Shown in pieces: positions 23,811-32,637 of a stretch of DNA of 64,000 nt; position 1 is the first letter of the stretch, and each line of letters starts with the position of its first letter. Origin of the DNA: an uncultured Dehalococcoidia bacterium (GTDB lineage Bacteria > Chloroflexota > Dehalococcoidia > Lucifugimonadales > G958296245); contig OY282458.1 of assembly GCA_958296245.1 (NCBI GenBank), forward strand, positions 620,001-684,000, given 5' to 3'. Position numbers and translations under genes: made by a program. A model generated the notes under the pieces. The model saw only the letters and a program-made list of their open reading frames with translations. It was not told the origin of the DNA and did no database searches.

Positions 23811-25799
23811 ATGTTCGTAGACGCCGGTTACGTGGCGTTGCCCATAGCGATGATCGTGTCGGGCTACGCAGTGTTGGCCTCGATCCTGGGCGCCTGGCAG
23901 AGGGTGCCCGCCCTGGCGCTGAGCGGCCGTTATGGTCTCTACACCGTCCCGGCCATCTTGGCCGTCTCCACCGCCGCCCTCGTATACGCCTTCGTTAGTC
24001 ATGACTTCTCGGTCAAGTACGTGGCCGAGAACAGCAATCTGGCGATGCGGCCAAGCTACACGTGGGTGGCGTTCTACGCCGGGAATGCCGGTTCGCTGCT
24101 GTTCATAGCTATCGTATTCTCGCTGCTGGCGGTGGGCGCCGTGGCGAGCATGGCGAAGCGTCTGCCTTACACTTCGCCGTACGCCGCCGGCCTGATGGCC
24201 GTGTTCTTGACATTCCTTCTCGGTGTCATTGTCTTTCTCGCCAATCCGCTGGAGAGACTCGACTTCGTCCCGATGGACGGGCGCGGCATCAATCCCCTGC
24301 TCGTGCACTTCGGGATGTTCATACATCCGCCGGTGCAGATGACCGGTCTGGTGTCCGTCGCCGTACCGTTCAGCATAGCCATGGGGGCGATGTTGGCGCG
24401 GCGCGGCGGGCGCGACGAGTGGGTGGACCTCGGCAGGGTGTGGGGCATGGTGTCGTGGCTGCTGTTGACCGTCGGGCTGCTGCTGGGATCCTGGTGGGCG
24501 TACACCATCCTGGGCTGGGGCGGGTACTGGGCCTGGGACCCGGTGGAGAACTCCGCGCTGATGCCGTGGCTGGCCATGACGGCCTTCGTCCACTCGATCA
24601 TGGTACAGAAGCGGCGAGGGATGTTCCGCATGTGGAACATCATCCTGATCTCGACGGCCTTCTTCCTTGCGCAGATGGGCATGTTCATAAACCGGGGCGG
24701 GCCGGTGCCGTCGGTCCACTCCTTCGCACAATCGACCATGGGCTGGCTCTTTCTGGCGTTCATGGTAGCGACGCTGTTGGGGTCGCTGGCGGCCTTCGCA
24801 TGGCGGGTACCCACCCTCAGGAGCCGGGAGCGTCTGGACTCGGCCCTATCGCGCGAGAGCGCGTTCCTGATCCAGAACGCGCTGTTCCTGACGGCGGCAT
24901 TCGTCACGCTGTGGGGCACGGTCTTCCCGGTGTTCTCGGAGGTGTCCCAGGGAGTGACGATAACGGTGGGCGAGCCGTTCTTCAACCGCGTCAACGGCCC
25001 CATCCTGCTGGCGATAGTGGTCATGATGGGGATCGGTCCACTGCTGCCTTGGCGCCGCGCGTCGTGGTCCAAGGCGTTTTCGCTTCTGAAATACCCGCTT
25101 GCGGCGGCCGGCGGCCTGACCCTGATTCTGGCAGTGGCAGGCGTCCGCGAGCCGTTGAGCCTGCTGGCATTAGCCGCGTGCGCGGTCGTAGTCGCCGGGA
25201 TAGTACACGAGTGGATTAGGGGGGTCCTGTCCAGGCATCGCAGGGGAGAGAGCTACCCATACGCGTTCATACGGCTGCTGTCCGGCAACCGCCCCCGTTA
25301 CGGTGGGTACGTCGTACATCTGGCCATCATAATGCTGGCGTTGGGTGTAATCGGGTCTTCGTTCTATTCGGTGCAGCGCGACTTCACCATGGGCATCGGG
25401 GATTCCGCTTCGATCGGAGGCTACACCTTCAAGTACGTCGACATCGAGCGGACCAGCTACGCCGACCGCGAGGAGATAATCGCCTACTTCGACCTGTACG
25501 AGGGCGACTCCCACTTGGGAGTCGTGGGAACGCAAAGGTCGATCTATCCCGACTTCCAGGTGGGCGCCACCCGGGCAGCGATCAGGTCGACGCCGCTGAA
25601 GGACTTCTACATAGTCCCGTCCGAGTTCGCGGACGACGGGCGGGCGGTATTTCGCGTGTACGTGAACCCGCTGGTGTGGTGGATGTGGGCTTCGGGGCCT
25701 GTGCTCTTGCTTGGGACCATGTTGGCCCTGTCGCCGAGGCGGGGCCCGGCTCCCGCCAGGGTGAGCATCCCCATCAGGACCCGGGCGGTCAGGATCTGA
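23811..25799 (+). CDS. ccmF: Cytochrome c haem lyase subunit CcmF
   Basis: The product is 662 residues with about 14-15 membrane helices. CcmF takes haem from CcmE and ligates it to apocytochrome c outside the membrane. The tryptophan-rich WWD motif is clear: GWGGYWAWDPVENSALMPWL (around residue 235). Other family blocks are HFGMFIHPPVQMTGLVSVAVPF and FLAQMGMFINRGGPVPSVHSFA. The C-terminal soluble domain (YTFKYVDIERTSYADREE onward) and last helix are complete. It is followed by a CcmI-like gene after 10 bp. Confidence 0.96.
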   Translation: MFVDAGYVALPIAMIVSGYAVLASILGAWQRVPALALSGRYGLYTVPAILAVSTAALVYAFVSHDFSVKYVAENSNLAMRPSYTWVAFYAGNAGSLLFIAIVFSLLAVGAVASMAKRLPYTSPYAAGLMAVFLTFLLGVIVFLANPLERLDFVPMDGRGINPLLVHFGMFIHPPVQMTGLVSVAVPFSIAMGAMLARRGGRDEWVDLGRVWGMVSWLLLTVGLLLGSWWAYTILGWGGYWAWDPVENSALMPWLAMTAFVHSIMVQKRRGMFRMWNIILISTAFFLAQMGMFINRGGPVPSVHSFAQSTMGWLFLAFMVATLLGSLAAFAWRVPTLRSRERLDSALSRESAFLIQNALFLTAAFVTLWGTVFPVFSEVSQGVTITVGEPFFNRVNGPILLAIVVMMGIGPLLPWRRASWSKAFSLLKYPLAAAGGLTLILAVAGVREPLSLLALAACAVVVAGIVHEWIRGVLSRHRRGESYPYAFIRLLSGNRPRYGGYVVHLAIIMLALGVIGSSFYSVQRDFTMGIGDSASIGGYTFKYVDIERTSYADREEIIAYFDLYEGDSHLGVVGTQRSIYPDFQVGATRAAIRSTPLKDFYIVPSEFADDGRAVFRVYVNPLVWWMWASGPVLLLGTMLALSPRRGPAPARVSIPIRTRAVRI

Positions 25800-25809
25800 G
25801 CAGGCCGGA

Positions 25810-26193
25810 ATGCTCGTACTGATAGTCGTCTTGTTGGCTCTCCTTCCCGCCGCAGCGATCCTATACCCGTTTCTGAAGAAGGGGGCGGGAGCCTACTATG
25901 AAGATGAGGATGAGACGTCGACGGCTGCCGAGCTGTCTCGGCGGTGGGACTCGGCGATAGCCGGCCTGAGGAACACCGAGTTGGAACACGCCATCGGCAG
26001 CCTCGACGAACAGAGTTACGCGCTGCTCCGGGAGCAGTATATGACCGAGGCGGCCCTGATCATGAAGACGATGGACTTGGAGGAGGAGCAGGAGCAGGCC
26101 CTGCGGGACCAGATGGACACCCAGGCTAGGGACGTGCGCAGCCGGATACTCGGCCACGAGTCCCCTCCGGGCGAGGCCGACAGATGCGGATGA
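25810..26193 (+). CDS. Short membrane-anchored CcmI-like protein
   Basis: The product is 127 residues. An N-terminal membrane helix (LVLIVVLLALLPAAAILYPFL) precedes an acidic, helical region. LRNTELEHAIGSLDEQSYALLREQY resembles the conserved L..DL..G.L....Y..L.... segment of CcmI and of short c-type cytochrome biogenesis proteins. The TPR part of long CcmI proteins is absent. It overlaps the next gene by 10 bp and lies 10 bp after ccmF, so it belongs to this haem-lyase operon. Confidence 0.78.
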   Translation: MLVLIVVLLALLPAAAILYPFLKKGAGAYYEDEDETSTAAELSRRWDSAIAGLRNTELEHAIGSLDEQSYALLREQYMTEAALIMKTMDLEEEQEQALRDQMDTQARDVRSRILGHESPPGEADRCG

Positions 26194-27206
26194 CAGGCCC
26201 GCTCGCTGCTCTCGCGGCAGCCGCGCTGTTGGCGATGGCGGCTTTCGGGTTGTCTGAGGCCGCTGCCGGCGGCATATCGGTCCAAGGGCGCGTGGCGAAC
26301 GCCACGCTGGGCGGCCAGCCGACGCCGGGGATCGAGGTCGTGCTCCACCGTGAAGGGCTCACGTTGCACGAGCACGAGGAGACGACCACGGACGCTGAGG
26401 GCCGCTTCAGGTTCGACGGCGTAACCTACGAGCCTGACCTCAACTACGGGGTGACGGTGGTATACCAAGGGGCGTTGTACGGGGCGGACCTCGACCTATC
26501 CGACGGGCCGCCTCCCTCGTTCACGCTGGCGGTCTACGAGTCTACGAGTAGCCAGGACGCCCTTTCCGTATCCAATGCGTCCGTGCTTCTTGCCGGGGCC
26601 GACGCGGAATCCCAGACCCTCTGGGCGCTGGAGATAGTGGAGGTAGTCAACAACACCGATACGGCCTACGTGCCGGGGCCGGAACCCATGAACTTGCTCA
26701 GATTCGGCCTGCCCCCCGGCGCGACGGAATTGGAAGTCAATACGCGTCTGATGGGCGCCGACCTGATCCAGGTTGACAGGGGATTCGCGATCACCGCCAG
26801 CGTGCCCCCGGGGGCGCACGAGGTCATGTACGCATACCGGTTCCCCTATTCGGGCGGCCAGATGGAGTTGAGGCGGAGCTTCCCCTACGGCGCGGCGGGA
26901 CTCCGGTTCCTTGCGGCGCCCGAGGTCGCCACGCTCGCCAGCGACGACCTAGAAGGGCCGGAGACGGTGGAGGTCGGCGGCCGCAGCCTACAACTCATGA
27001 CCGGCGACGACCTGCCGCGGGGAGCCAGAATCACCGTAGCCCTCGTCGAATTGCCGCAGGCGTCCTTGGGCCAGAAGCTCGGCGCCAGACTCGCGGCGGC
27101 GCCCTTGGAGCTGGCCGCTCCGGTTGGGCTCGCGGCGCTCATGCTGGGGGTCATCGCACTGGCGCTCTGGAAGGGGAGACGGACCGTCGGGCGGCGCCTC
27201 CCCTGA
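26184..27206 (+). CDS. Exported protein with carboxypeptidase-regulatory-like domain
   Basis: The product is 340 residues. A signal peptide (about 5-29) leads into an Ig-like carboxypeptidase-D regulatory domain (about 30-115: VQGRVANATLGGQPTPGIEVVLHR..TTDAEGRFRFDGV). A second beta-rich region (about 130-300) precedes a C-terminal membrane helix (about 310-330) with a basic tail. It overlaps the CcmI-like gene by 10 bp. Its place in the ccm operon suggests an envelope role in haem delivery or apocytochrome handling, but no known Ccm family matches. Confidence 0.78.
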   Translation: MRMTGPLAALAAAALLAMAAFGLSEAAAGGISVQGRVANATLGGQPTPGIEVVLHREGLTLHEHEETTTDAEGRFRFDGVTYEPDLNYGVTVVYQGALYGADLDLSDGPPPSFTLAVYESTSSQDALSVSNASVLLAGADAESQTLWALEIVEVVNNTDTAYVPGPEPMNLLRFGLPPGATELEVNTRLMGADLIQVDRGFAITASVPPGAHEVMYAYRFPYSGGQMELRRSFPYGAAGLRFLAAPEVATLASDDLEGPETVEVGGRSLQLMTGDDLPRGARITVALVELPQASLGQKLGARLAAAPLELAAPVGLAALMLGVIALALWKGRRTVGRRLP

Positions 27207-27210
27207 AGGT

Positions 27211-27792
27211 TCAGACGTGATGATGTAGGTCGTCGTGCTCGCGGGCGGCGTACTCCTCCGCCAACATCCCCATTACCACCGAGTCGAACCTGGACCCTTC
27301 GTGGGGGCGGCTCTTCCGCAGCGTGCCCTCATGGACGAAGCCCAAGTGCTCGAACATGGCGCGCGCCGCCGTGTTGTACTCCGGGACGTCCGCCCATACT
27401 CGGTAGAGGCCCCATTCGTTGAACGCGAGGCCGAGCACCGCGCGCATGCCCGCCGAGCCAAGCCCCTGGTGCCATAGGTCTTTGCGTCCGATCAGGATGG
27501 ATACGTGCCCGTCGCCCAGACTCTCCTCTATGGCCACGTGGACCTCGCCCACGTGCTCCCCTCCAACGGTATAGATCGAGAGGATGCGATGCTCAGGGTC
27601 GCTGAAAACGCTATCCCAGCGCTCCGGCGGGGCATCCTCCATCTCCTCCGGATGGTATCCGAGATGCGCAGGATCGCCATATGAGTACCGGCCGAACCAG
27701 CTCTCCGACACCTCGTCGTCCTGGAGCCAACGTCGTATCCTGCCAACGTCCTCGCGGTTCACGTCCTTCAGAGCGATGCCTCTATGCGGCAC
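27211..27792 (-). CDS. GNAT-family N-acetyltransferase
   Basis: This 193-residue RimJ/RimL-like acetyltransferase begins IALKDVNREDVGRIRRWLQDDEVSESWF. The acetyl-CoA-binding region is VSILIGRKDLWHQGLGSAGMRAVLGLAF (Q/RxxGxG/A type). It ends with YNTAARAMFEHLGFVHEGTLRKS, typical of the family. The acceptor is not predictable. It is convergent with the ccm operon, with 4 bp between the stops. Confidence 0.88.
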   Translation of the reverse strand: MPHRGIALKDVNREDVGRIRRWLQDDEVSESWFGRYSYGDPAHLGYHPEEMEDAPPERWDSVFSDPEHRILSIYTVGGEHVGEVHVAIEESLGDGHVSILIGRKDLWHQGLGSAGMRAVLGLAFNEWGLYRVWADVPEYNTAARAMFEHLGFVHEGTLRKSRPHEGSRFDSVVMGMLAEEYAAREHDDLHHHV

Positions 27793-27862
27793 TTGTCCCC
27801 TCCCGCACCGGCAGCCCTTCCGCCGACGCTCACCGCATTATATCCGAGACTGCGGGGATACG

Positions 27863-27980
27863 GGTGTGCAGAGGGACAGAGCCCCCTTTGCCGGGAGTCT
27901 GAGGGTGTCTCTCAGATACAAACCTTCCCCTGACAGGAAGGGGATTTGAGAAAGGTTACGGGATGGTTCTTCCGCAGCTA
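27863..27980. repeat. R2 dispersed repeat
   Basis: The copy contains CAGAGCCCCCTTTGCCGGGA, GGGTGTCTCTCAGATACAAA, a CCTTCCcctgacaGGAAGG hairpin and the GGTTCTTCCGCAGC tail also found at 23652-23785. It occupies most of the 282-bp gap between the GNAT and sialidase-like genes. The remainder has an imperfect hairpin at about 28023-28050. Confidence 0.65.
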
Positions 27981-28074
27981 TTGGAGACTGAACAGCTGCC
28001 GCAGCAGATTTGACCCTCCCGTTTCCCGGTGGTAGCCTTACGCTACCGGGCACCCGGCCTGTCGAGGCTTCTAT

Positions 28075-29142
28075 ATGCCGTCCATCGAAATACTGGGCAC
28101 GGGCAGGGTCGACGATCGTGAATCGGCGTTTCCCCAAGCCGTACAACTTCCCAACGGCGACCTGCTCTGCTCGTTCTGCGTTGGCGGAGGCCCCATGGCC
28201 ACCGGCGGCAGCGACTGGGCCCGCTCCACGGACGGCGGTCAGACCTGGAGCCTCGAGGGCGTCATCCTAGCGCCTACAGACGACCCGCCGACGTCGAACG
28301 CTCTGAAACTGACCATCTCGCCGGACGGCGGGACCGTTTACGCCTACGGCGCGCGCTACTATCGGCGCCCGGGGCTCGAGACGTTCGCCGCGGCGCCCAA
28401 CGAGTGCGTCATATGCAGTTCCACCGACGGCGGCCGTACTTGGTCTGAGCCGACGTTGGTGCCCATGCCGGCGGACTGTCCCTTGGAGGTGGCGTTCGGG
28501 GCGCATGTCACGTCCTCGGGCAGGCTTCTAGGACCATGCGCTACGCTGCCGTCGAGGAAACGTATCGGTGAGCAGACCATAGCGGCAATATCGGACGACG
28601 GGGGCCGCACGTGGCCCAGGCATTCGGTGGTGTTCCAGGACCCCGGCGGGAAGCTTGGGTACATCGAGCACAAGTTCACCGAGATAGCGCCCGATCGCGT
28701 CATGTGCGCGGCTTGGACCACCACCATGGCCGAGCTTGAGGACGTCGAGAACAGCTTCACGATCTCGGACGATGGCGGGGTCACCTGGAGCCCTCCGGCC
28801 TCCACCGGCATCCGAGGTCAGACGATGGCGCCCCTGTCCTTGGGGGGCGACCGCCTCTTGGTGCTCTACAACAGGCGTTACGGGAACCAGGGGATCGTCA
28901 TGAATTTGGTCACCTTTACGGAGACCGCCTGGACGGTCCATTACGAGGGCCTGCTCTTCGACCCCGGCGGCGTCAGGGAGAGGCCGTCGTCCGTGGAGGA
29001 TCGCACCGGCGAGTTCGCCAAGTTCGAATTCGGGTTCCCCACCGCCATCGCTCTCCAAGACGGTACTTATCTGGCTACCCACTGGAGCCGCGAGGACGGC
29101 AAGTTCTGCGTCCGCTGGACCAAGCTGCGCGTCAGTTGGTAA
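28075..29142 (+). CDS. Sialidase-like BNR/Asp-box repeat hydrolase
   Basis: The product is 355 residues with at least four Asp-boxes (SxDxGxTW): STDGGQTW, STDGGRTW, SDDGGRTW and SDDGGVTW, the pattern of a six-bladed neuraminidase propeller. No signal peptide is seen, so the site of action is unclear. Catalytic residues cannot be assigned with confidence. Exo-alpha-sialidase is a usual annotation, but many members act on other sugars. It stands before a sulfite-oxidase-like gene with an 88-bp gap. Confidence 0.85.
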   Translation: MPSIEILGTGRVDDRESAFPQAVQLPNGDLLCSFCVGGGPMATGGSDWARSTDGGQTWSLEGVILAPTDDPPTSNALKLTISPDGGTVYAYGARYYRRPGLETFAAAPNECVICSSTDGGRTWSEPTLVPMPADCPLEVAFGAHVTSSGRLLGPCATLPSRKRIGEQTIAAISDDGGRTWPRHSVVFQDPGGKLGYIEHKFTEIAPDRVMCAAWTTTMAELEDVENSFTISDDGGVTWSPPASTGIRGQTMAPLSLGGDRLLVLYNRRYGNQGIVMNLVTFTETAWTVHYEGLLFDPGGVRERPSSVEDRTGEFAKFEFGFPTAIALQDGTYLATHWSREDGKFCVRWTKLRVSW

Positions 29143-29230
29143 ACCTCCCTTGCAGTTCGCCGCGCTCAACTCAAGCAGCGCTGCCGCTTCACGCGGGCGG
29201 GCTGAGAAGACCATACGCTAGGAGCATACG

Positions 29231-30310
29231 ATGACTGAGAGCGACGGGGGCGCGGAACTGGTCTCGCTGTCTGATGATCCCGACTGTAGGGAGACACCCC
29301 TGCCTGCTCTTGACTCTTGGATCACCCCTACCGACCGCTTCTATGTTCGCAGCCACTTCCCCGTCCCGGAGGTGGACAGATCCGCCTGGCGGCTCACGTT
29401 GGAGGGCGAAGTCGGCCGGCGGATGGCGCTTTCCTACGCGGACCTGATCTCCAGGCCATCGACGGATTCGGTGGTCATGCTCGAATGCGCCGGCAACAGC
29501 AGAAGACACGTAACGCCGCCGGCGGAAGGTATCAGCTTCAGCCACGGCGCCGTAGGCAACGCGAGATGGACCGGCGTCCGCTTGGCGGACCTGCTGGAAG
29601 AAGCCGAGGTCCGCGCCGGAGCGGTGGAGGTGCTGGCCGTCGGCGCCGACTACGGCGAAGAGGAGGAAGAGGGCGCCGCCTTGGAACTGGGCTACGAGCG
29701 GAGCCTCCCCCTTGCTGACGCCCTAGACCCGGGCGTCTTACTGGCCTACATGATGAACTGCGAGCCGCTGACGCCCGCCCACGGCGCGCCCGTGCGCCTG
29801 ATCGTTCCCGGCTGGTTCGGTATGGCTTCCGTCAAGTGGCTGGAACGGATAGTGGTGCTCTCGAAGCCTTACGACGGTTTTTTTCAGGACCGCCGTTACG
29901 TCTTCATCCCGAGCGGCGCCTCCAAGGCGTCGTGGGAGTCGGTAACCAAGCTGGCCGTTAAGTCGATCATCACACAGCCCCGGCATGGAGAGGTAGTCCC
30001 GCCCGGAGAGTACGTCATCTCTGGGAAGGCTTGGACCGGCGGCGGAGAGGTGGCCCGCGTGGAAGTGAGTTGTGACGGAGGGGACACGTGGGCCGACGCC
30101 GTCCTGGTCGGGAAGAGCACACCCGGCGCGTGGCGCATTTGGGAGCACCGTTGGAACGCCTCCGTGGCCGGGCACTTCGTCATCAAGGTCAGGGCAACCG
30201 ACTCGGCCGGCCGCACTCAGCCGGACCCCGTGCCCTGGAACTTCCGGGGCTATGCCAACAACGGCGTACACGCGGTCGCCGTGGAGGTCCCACGACGGAG
30301 TGAGCGTTAA
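29231..30310 (+). CDS. Sulfite oxidase-like molybdenum-cofactor oxidoreductase
   Basis: The product is 359 residues. The molybdopterin domain (about 20-240) has VVMLECAGNSRRH, where C86 is the expected Mo-ligating cysteine, then GAVGNARWTGVRLADLL and APVRLIVPGWFGMASVKWL. A C-terminal Mo-co dimerisation Ig-like domain (about 250-355) contains VEVSCDGGDTWADA. There is no Tat signal and no haem domain, so it is probably cytoplasmic, unlike SorA or YedY types. The electron acceptor is unknown. Confidence 0.9.
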   Translation: MTESDGGAELVSLSDDPDCRETPLPALDSWITPTDRFYVRSHFPVPEVDRSAWRLTLEGEVGRRMALSYADLISRPSTDSVVMLECAGNSRRHVTPPAEGISFSHGAVGNARWTGVRLADLLEEAEVRAGAVEVLAVGADYGEEEEEGAALELGYERSLPLADALDPGVLLAYMMNCEPLTPAHGAPVRLIVPGWFGMASVKWLERIVVLSKPYDGFFQDRRYVFIPSGASKASWESVTKLAVKSIITQPRHGEVVPPGEYVISGKAWTGGGEVARVEVSCDGGDTWADAVLVGKSTPGAWRIWEHRWNASVAGHFVIKVRATDSAGRTQPDPVPWNFRGYANNGVHAVAVEVPRRSER

Positions 30311-30522
30311 GGCGGCGCTCCTCCGAGCAGCCCCCGGACGATCCCAGACCTCCTACTTAATTCGGACGGGCGCCGTAACGAACTGATTCCCTGCTTGTGA
30401 CAATGCGCCTGGCTGGTGAAGCTCATTCTCATTGCCAATCTCGCCTCAGCGCCTTAATTGACGGGGCCGACGGGCGAAGCCCCACATTCTTGGGTGGGAG
30501 ACCCTGGTACGAGTACGTCGTC

Positions 30523-30552
30523 TTGACGCTTCGCCGCGCCTGACATTAGAAT
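30523..30552 (+). promoter_or_regulatory. Sigma70-type promoter of the Nudix gene (leaderless)
   Basis: TTGACG (30523-30528) and TAGAAT (30547-30552) are 18 bp apart. The GTG start of the Nudix gene is at 30558, where transcription would begin, so the mRNA is probably leaderless. The rest of the 247-bp gap upstream shows no gene. Confidence 0.5.
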
Positions 30553-30557
30553 CGGGC

Positions 30558-31034
30558 GTGGACGGGGTAATCAAGGGGCTGATGCCAAAGGGCAATCACG
30601 TCGTCAACTTGGTCTCGGCTGGCGGCGTGGTCTACCGGCAGGGTGGACGCGGAATTGAAGTTGTGCTCTGCGGCCGACGTTCCCCGCCCCTCTGGGCGCT
30701 CCCCAAAGGCACACCCGATCCCGGGGAAACCCGTGAAGAGACCGCGCTCCGGGAGGTGACCGAGGAGACGGGGCTGGAGGTCGAGGTAGAGACATTCCTC
30801 GGCGCCGTAAAATACTGGTTCGTCAGGTCTTCGGACAAGGCTCGTTGCCATAAGGCCGTCTACTACTACTTGATGGCCCCGGTTGGCGGCGACGTAAGTC
30901 GGCACGACGACGAATTCGACGAAGTCGGATGGTTCGCGGCGGATGATGCCCTGAAGGCGATGACCTATGAGAATGAGGCGCAGATAGTTGAAAAGAGCCT
31001 TTCCTTGGCTGCGCAGGAACCCGCCGCCGGTTAA
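30558..31034 (+). CDS. Nudix hydrolase
   Basis: The product is 158 residues from GTG 30558 (ATG at 30582 is an alternative). The Nudix box is perfect: G51-x5-E57-x7-R65-E66-x2-E69-E70-x-G72-L73 (GTPDPGETREETALREVTEETGL). It hydrolyses a nucleoside diphosphate linked to another group; specificity (diadenosine polyphosphate, mutagenic nucleotide, other) cannot be read. The lack of a ribosome-binding site and the promoter position favour a leaderless GTG start. The 3' end overlaps the following GNAT frame. Confidence 0.9.
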   Translation: MDGVIKGLMPKGNHVVNLVSAGGVVYRQGGRGIEVVLCGRRSPPLWALPKGTPDPGETREETALREVTEETGLEVEVETFLGAVKYWFVRSSDKARCHKAVYYYLMAPVGGDVSRHDDEFDEVGWFAADDALKAMTYENEAQIVEKSLSLAAQEPAAG

Positions 31035-31605
31035 GAACGTACCTGTCGAGCTCAGAGGCGAGAAGGTAATTCTCAGGGAGAAGAGCCTGGAGGACGCGCC
31101 CGACGACTACCGCTGGCGCACCGACGACGAGCTATCGCGCTTGGACGCCACCGGGCCTATCCGAATGTCCTATAAGGACTTCCTCACGCACTCCAGAGAG
31201 GAGATCATCTTCCCCAGCGCTACCTCGAGGCGCTTGGCCATAGACACGCTCGAAGGGAAGCACATCGGGAACTGCATGTGCTACGACATCGACCTGAAGA
31301 AGGGTCAGGCCGAGCTGGGCATAATGATCGGGGACCGTGAGCACTGGGGCAGAGGCTACGGCGCTGACTCGGTCAACACCCTGCTGACGCACGTCTTCTT
31401 GGAGACGCCCCTCACTAGGATGTACCTGCACACTCTGACTTGGAACGACAGGGCTCGCCGCTCATTTGCCAAGTCGGGCTTCCGCGAGGTCAAGACCGTC
31501 CGCCGCAGCGGCATGGACTTCGTTCTCATGGAGATCCGCCGTGAGGAGTGGCAGCGCCGGCGGGAGAACTCGGCCGGCGCCGGCCGCAATGGCGCGCACC
31601 CCTGA
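30988..31605 (+). CDS. GNAT-family N-acetyltransferase
   Basis: This acetyltransferase has up to 205 residues: LRGEKVILREKSLEDAPDDYRWRTDDELSRLD, then ELGIMIGDREHWGRGYGADSVNTLL as the acetyl-CoA site and YLHTLTWNDRARRSFAKSGF. The frame opens at a TTG at 30988, overlapping the Nudix gene by 47 bp; homology starts only after the overlap, so the exact start is unsure. It is probably co-transcribed with the Nudix gene. Confidence 0.85.
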   Translation: MKRAFPWLRRNPPPVKNVPVELRGEKVILREKSLEDAPDDYRWRTDDELSRLDATGPIRMSYKDFLTHSREEIIFPSATSRRLAIDTLEGKHIGNCMCYDIDLKKGQAELGIMIGDREHWGRGYGADSVNTLLTHVFLETPLTRMYLHTLTWNDRARRSFAKSGFREVKTVRRSGMDFVLMEIRREEWQRRRENSAGAGRNGAHP

Positions 31606-31671
31606 CCTACGGGATAGGAGCCGCCCTTTCCCCGGTGGGGTGACGGGCCAGCAGCCGAAAGGAAGCCAGTC

Positions 31672-32619
31672 ATGAGGGTTCTGGTCACCGGCGCATCCGG
31701 CTTCATTGGCCGCCGGGTCGTGGAGCAGCTCATATGCAGCGGTCACGCCGTCAGGGCGCTTATCCGGGCCCCCGAGCGCCGATCAGTCCTGCCTGATACC
31801 GTCGAGGCAGCCCAAGGGGACGTGCTCGATCCCGGCTCTTTGATCAGGGCATGTGAGGGCGTCGACGCCGTGGCCCACCTTGCGGCGGTAATCCGGGAGG
31901 CGGGGAGGCTCACGTTCCAGCGCGTCAATTACGAGGGCACACGCAACGTGCTCGAGGCGGCAGAGGCTGCAGGCGTCGGGCGCTTTGTGTACGCCAGCAC
32001 CATCGGGGCCACCTCGAACGCCGCGCTGCCGTACCTGAGCTCGCGCTGGATGGCCGAGCAGGAAGTAGCGCGAAGCGCGGCGCAGTATGTGATACTCAGA
32101 TTTTCCGCCGGGTTCGGGGAGGGGGACGAGCTGTTCAACGTGCTGGCCGCCCAAGTGAGGTTATCCCCTCTCGTACCTGTCGCCGGCGCCGGCCGGACGA
32201 GGTTTCAGCCCATATACGCCGGCGACGCGGCCAGGTGCCTGGCCGCGGCCTGCGAAAGGGACGACCTTGGCGGGAAGCTCATGGAGCTGGGGGGGCCGGA
32301 GTATTACACCTACGACCAGATGGTCGATCTGGTCGCCGAAGCCCTCGGGGCGAAGGTCGCCAAGGTACATCTGCCCATGTCGGCGGTTGGCTTGGCCGCG
32401 TCCATAATGGAGATATTCATGCCGCGGCCCCCGGTTACCCGCGAGCAACTCAAGATGCTCCGGCTCGACAACACGACCGCGTTGGACTCGGTGAAGAGGG
32501 GCTTCGGGTTCGCGCCTCGGTCGCCGGAGGGCAACGTCGACTACGTCCGGAACGTTGGGTTCGGCGATGCACTGAAGATCAACCTAGGGGTCATGCCCAG
32601 GCGGATACGAGACCATTGA
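31672..32619 (+). CDS. NAD(P)-dependent epimerase/NDUFA9-like protein
   Basis: This 315-residue extended SDR has the Rossmann motif TGASGFIGRRV (about 7-17) and DAVAHLAAVIRE. The catalytic Tyr is not clearly in a YxxxK context (YLSSRWMAEQEVA), which fits atypical SDRs such as NDUFA9/NAD(P)H-binding types rather than sugar epimerases. FQPIYAGDAARCLAAAC is the block usual in NDUFA9-like proteins. It lies just before folC (18-bp gap). The role is unknown. Confidence 0.85.
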   Translation: MRVLVTGASGFIGRRVVEQLICSGHAVRALIRAPERRSVLPDTVEAAQGDVLDPGSLIRACEGVDAVAHLAAVIREAGRLTFQRVNYEGTRNVLEAAEAAGVGRFVYASTIGATSNAALPYLSSRWMAEQEVARSAAQYVILRFSAGFGEGDELFNVLAAQVRLSPLVPVAGAGRTRFQPIYAGDAARCLAAACERDDLGGKLMELGGPEYYTYDQMVDLVAEALGAKVAKVHLPMSAVGLAASIMEIFMPRPPVTREQLKMLRLDNTTALDSVKRGFGFAPRSPEGNVDYVRNVGFGDALKINLGVMPRRIRDH

Positions 32620-32637
32620 CGCGCGGGCGCATGATTC

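Noticed and set aside
31606-31671. Structured-looking leader before the epimerase gene, considered as a riboswitch
   Set aside because: It is only 66 bp and lacks the conserved core of the classes I know (c-di-GMP, cobalamin, SAM).
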